A stretch of 16,162 bases of DNA from Bacillota bacterium (GTDB lineage: Bacteria; Bacillota; Clostridia; Peptostreptococcales; Anaerovoracaceae), in assembly GCA_905372035.1 (NCBI GenBank), contig CAJPNN010000039.1, forward strand, positions 1-16,162, given 5' to 3'. Each line of letters opens with the position of its first letter. Position 1 is the stretch's first letter. Position numbers and translations under genes: made by a program. Below, in pieces: positions 14,417-16,162 of this stretch. Under the pieces are notes generated by a model. That model was not told the origin of the DNA and made no database searches. It was given only the letters and a program-made list of their open reading frames with translations.

Positions 14417-16162
14417 ATGAAAACAATGAAAAAAATTGCATTGCTATCTTTTGTTATACTCATGTCTGTGATGCTGAACGGTAATACACTTATAGATGTT
14501 TGTGCAGACGGAGAAGAAAAGCGGCAAGCAAATATAGAAACAGAAGAAAATACAACCTTAAAGCAAAACCGTGAAAAAGATTGGCAAAATGTGATAAAGA
14601 CGGAGCAGGACAATAAGAACTCACAAACACATATTGAAGATTCCGAGCGAAATTTTGATAATAAACAGCCAAATTCCGAAGGGTATCGATCCGAGTATAA
14701 AGGGACGGTAAAAACTGAAGATAATGAAGGTGATGCAGATAAACATAAACAAGATGCCGAAAAACCGAGTAAGTCTAAGGGACAAACTGCTGAAACCGAG
14801 GTACAAACTGCAACATCCGAAAAAATGAAATTCCCGGGAATAGATTTGTTTCAAGGTGTAAATTTGTTAAGAACTCCACGGAGAGGGCCACTTGAGAAAA
14901 CAGATGTAAATATAACCGAATTCAGTATCAAAGATGAAAATGGGACTACAGCGACAAGTTTTATTTGGTATCAGAATATAAGGTTACATGTTGCCTGGGA
15001 TGCCGGGGTATATTCGAATACTCTGAAGGAAGGCGATTATTTTTATATAACAATGCCTGAGCAATGCAAATTTCCGGCAAATGTCGCTGCAACCGATTTT
15101 GATATTTTTTCCATTGAGGACCCGAGTATCGTAGTTGCAAAAGGCAAAGTTACGCCTCTTCCTGATGGAGGAGGGACAGTAAAAGTTACTTTTACCAATT
15201 ATGTAGAAAACCGATATAATATAGGCGGAACTGTGGAACTTGCCGCAAGCTTTTTAAAAAAGAAAGTGAAAATAGGAGAAATCAATACATTTGTAGCTTC
15301 TATTGCAGGAAAGATAAAAGAAACACAAGCGGAGATTAAAGAACCCGATTCCCCGCCGGGAGACGAGAACGTAAAGAAATGGCCACTTCCGTCAGTAGAC
15401 GGCAGTGGTAATATAGTGGAAGACGAAGTTAAATGGCAGGTAAGAATAAACTTCAATAAAAAGAGTTTTAATAATGTTGTTTTTGAAGATGAACTGTCGG
15501 TTTATAGCGGAGGGACATTTGACGGTCTCAAATATATAGAAGGCAGCTTTGAACTTTGGAAGGTAAAATACAGACCGGACGGCATACCGGAGCAGTTTTT
15601 AGAAAGTATTAATGATATAAACAGTAAAGTAGTATTTCTTAATCCTGAAAAAACAAAATTCAGAATAAATTTTGGATCTATAGACGGTGACCAATATTTT
15701 TTACAATACAAAAGTACATACAAACCGGGATTAAAAATAAGAAACAAGTTTCATTTTAAAGCGGATGGAAAAAATGATATCACAATTTCAGAATATATTT
15801 CAGCATCTTCCGGAGGGCAAGGTCATGGAGATTTGCTGAGCAGAATCAAAATAATAAAAGTCGACGAAGAAGGTAACACGATAAAGTTGCCGGGAGCACA
15901 GTTTAAGATAACAAGAAAAAGTGACAACAGTACTTTTACTCTCACTACAGATGCAAACGGTGAAGTTGTTTCCGATAAATTGGTACCGGGAGAATATACA
16001 ATTGAAGAGATAACACCGCCACCGGGATATTTGAAAGATAATAAGAAATATACAGTTACGGTTAGACCTGATGAAGTCATAGTAATGAATATTAAAAATA
16101 AAAGAGTACCGTGGATTCCGCCGCCACCTCCGACGCCCGGTACGGATTATATAGACTTAAAA
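14417..16162 (+). CDS. Cell-surface adhesin with Cna/SdrG-like region and SpaA/CnaB domain, 3'-truncated by window
   Basis: The frame is open without a stop from ATG 14417 to the window end (582 codons). Residues 1-30 are a signal peptide (MKTMKKIALLSFVILMSVML..., cleavage near VCA/DG). Residues 31-140 are a highly charged Glu/Lys/Gln/Asn/Asp-rich linker. Residues about 160-300 (KEGDYFYITMPEQ, VVAKGKV, VKVTFTNYV) resemble the first immunoglobulin-like domain of Cna/SdrG adhesins. About 300-475 (VKWQVRINFNKKSFNNVVFEDEL) is the second, collagen-binding-type domain. About 475-563 is a SpaA/CnaB domain with likely isopeptide residues K481, E530 or E531, and N561. A proline-rich stretch (IPPPPPTPG) follows at the edge. 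Further repeats and an LPXTG-type sorting signal would be expected downstream, but are not visible. The ligand is unknown. Confidence 0.88.
   Translation, partial: MKTMKKIALLSFVILMSVMLNGNTLIDVCADGEEKRQANIETEENTTLKQNREKDWQNVIKTEQDNKNSQTHIEDSERNFDNKQPNSEGYRSEYKGTVKTEDNEGDADKHKQDAEKPSKSKGQTAETEVQTATSEKMKFPGIDLFQGVNLLRTPRRGPLEKTDVNITEFSIKDENGTTATSFIWYQNIRLHVAWDAGVYSNTLKEGDYFYITMPEQCKFPANVAATDFDIFSIEDPSIVVAKGKVTPLPDGGGTVKVTFTNYVENRYNIGGTVELAASFLKKKVKIGEINTFVASIAGKIKETQAEIKEPDSPPGDENVKKWPLPSVDGSGNIVEDEVKWQVRINFNKKSFNNVVFEDELSVYSGGTFDGLKYIEGSFELWKVKYRPDGIPEQFLESINDINSKVVFLNPEKTKFRINFGSIDGDQYFLQYKSTYKPGLKIRNKFHFKADGKNDITISEYISASSGGQGHGDLLSRIKIIKVDEEGNTIKLPGAQFKITRKSDNSTFTLTTDANGEVVSDKLVPGEYTIEEITPPPGYLKDNKKYTVTVRPDEVIVMNIKNKRVPWIPPPPPTPGTDYIDLK

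Noticed and set aside
15199..16080. Three minus-strand open frames inside the adhesin region
   Set aside because: They lie opposite a continuous plus-strand frame with signal peptide and recognisable domains, and their products show no family features.

Overview
The window looks like a low-GC Firmicutes (class Clostridia) chromosome. Codon usage is AT-rich, Shine-Dalgarno sites are strong, and GTG and TTG starts occur. The gene neighbourhoods (rsmG-parA-parB, and yycH-yycI-yycJ-htrA-rlmH) are typical of the replication-origin region of Firmicutes. I cannot assign a genus; a Peptostreptococcaceae-like or related oral/gut anaerobe is only a guess from the mix of genes.

Layout. 1-675: 3' part of rsmG. 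676-980: a non-coding gap with a near-consensus parS centromere site, a candidate promoter whose predicted start falls on that site, and a separate 16-bp palindrome. 981-4803: a tightly packed operon parA-parB-aroQ-(PAS/PP2C phosphatase)-rnhA, with stop/start overlaps at the first three junctions. 4804-5026: a gap with a phased array of WalR (YycF)-type half-sites. 5039-11051: a second same-strand run made of a small secreted protein of unknown function, yycH, yycI, yycJ (walJ), a membrane-anchored HtrA protease, rlmH and an HD-domain protein. 11191-12438: an NhaA-family Na+/H+ antiporter with an unusual Lys/His-rich loop, behind a promoter with three 10-bp-phased direct repeats. 12463-14092 (minus strand): an ArsR-type repressor downstream of a cation diffusion facilitator whose metal-site residues fit manganese. 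14093-14416: a divergent control region with a possibly structured leader. 14417-end: 5' part of a large surface adhesin with signal peptide, charged linker, Cna/SdrG-like adhesive region and a SpaA/CnaB isopeptide domain, cut off by the window edge.

How the parts may work together. The first block handles chromosome segregation (ParA/ParB/parS) and appears co-transcribed with a shikimate-pathway enzyme, a signalling phosphatase and an RNase H. The second block is the accessory half of the WalRK cell-wall regulon (YycH, YycI, YycJ, HtrA) without the walR and walK genes. The WalR-like array in front of it suggests that the distant WalR controls this block, with a new small exported protein as its first product. 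The third block combines ion homeostasis (Na+/H+ antiport, metal efflux, metal-responsive repressor). No tRNA, rRNA, CRISPR array or insertion sequence was seen.
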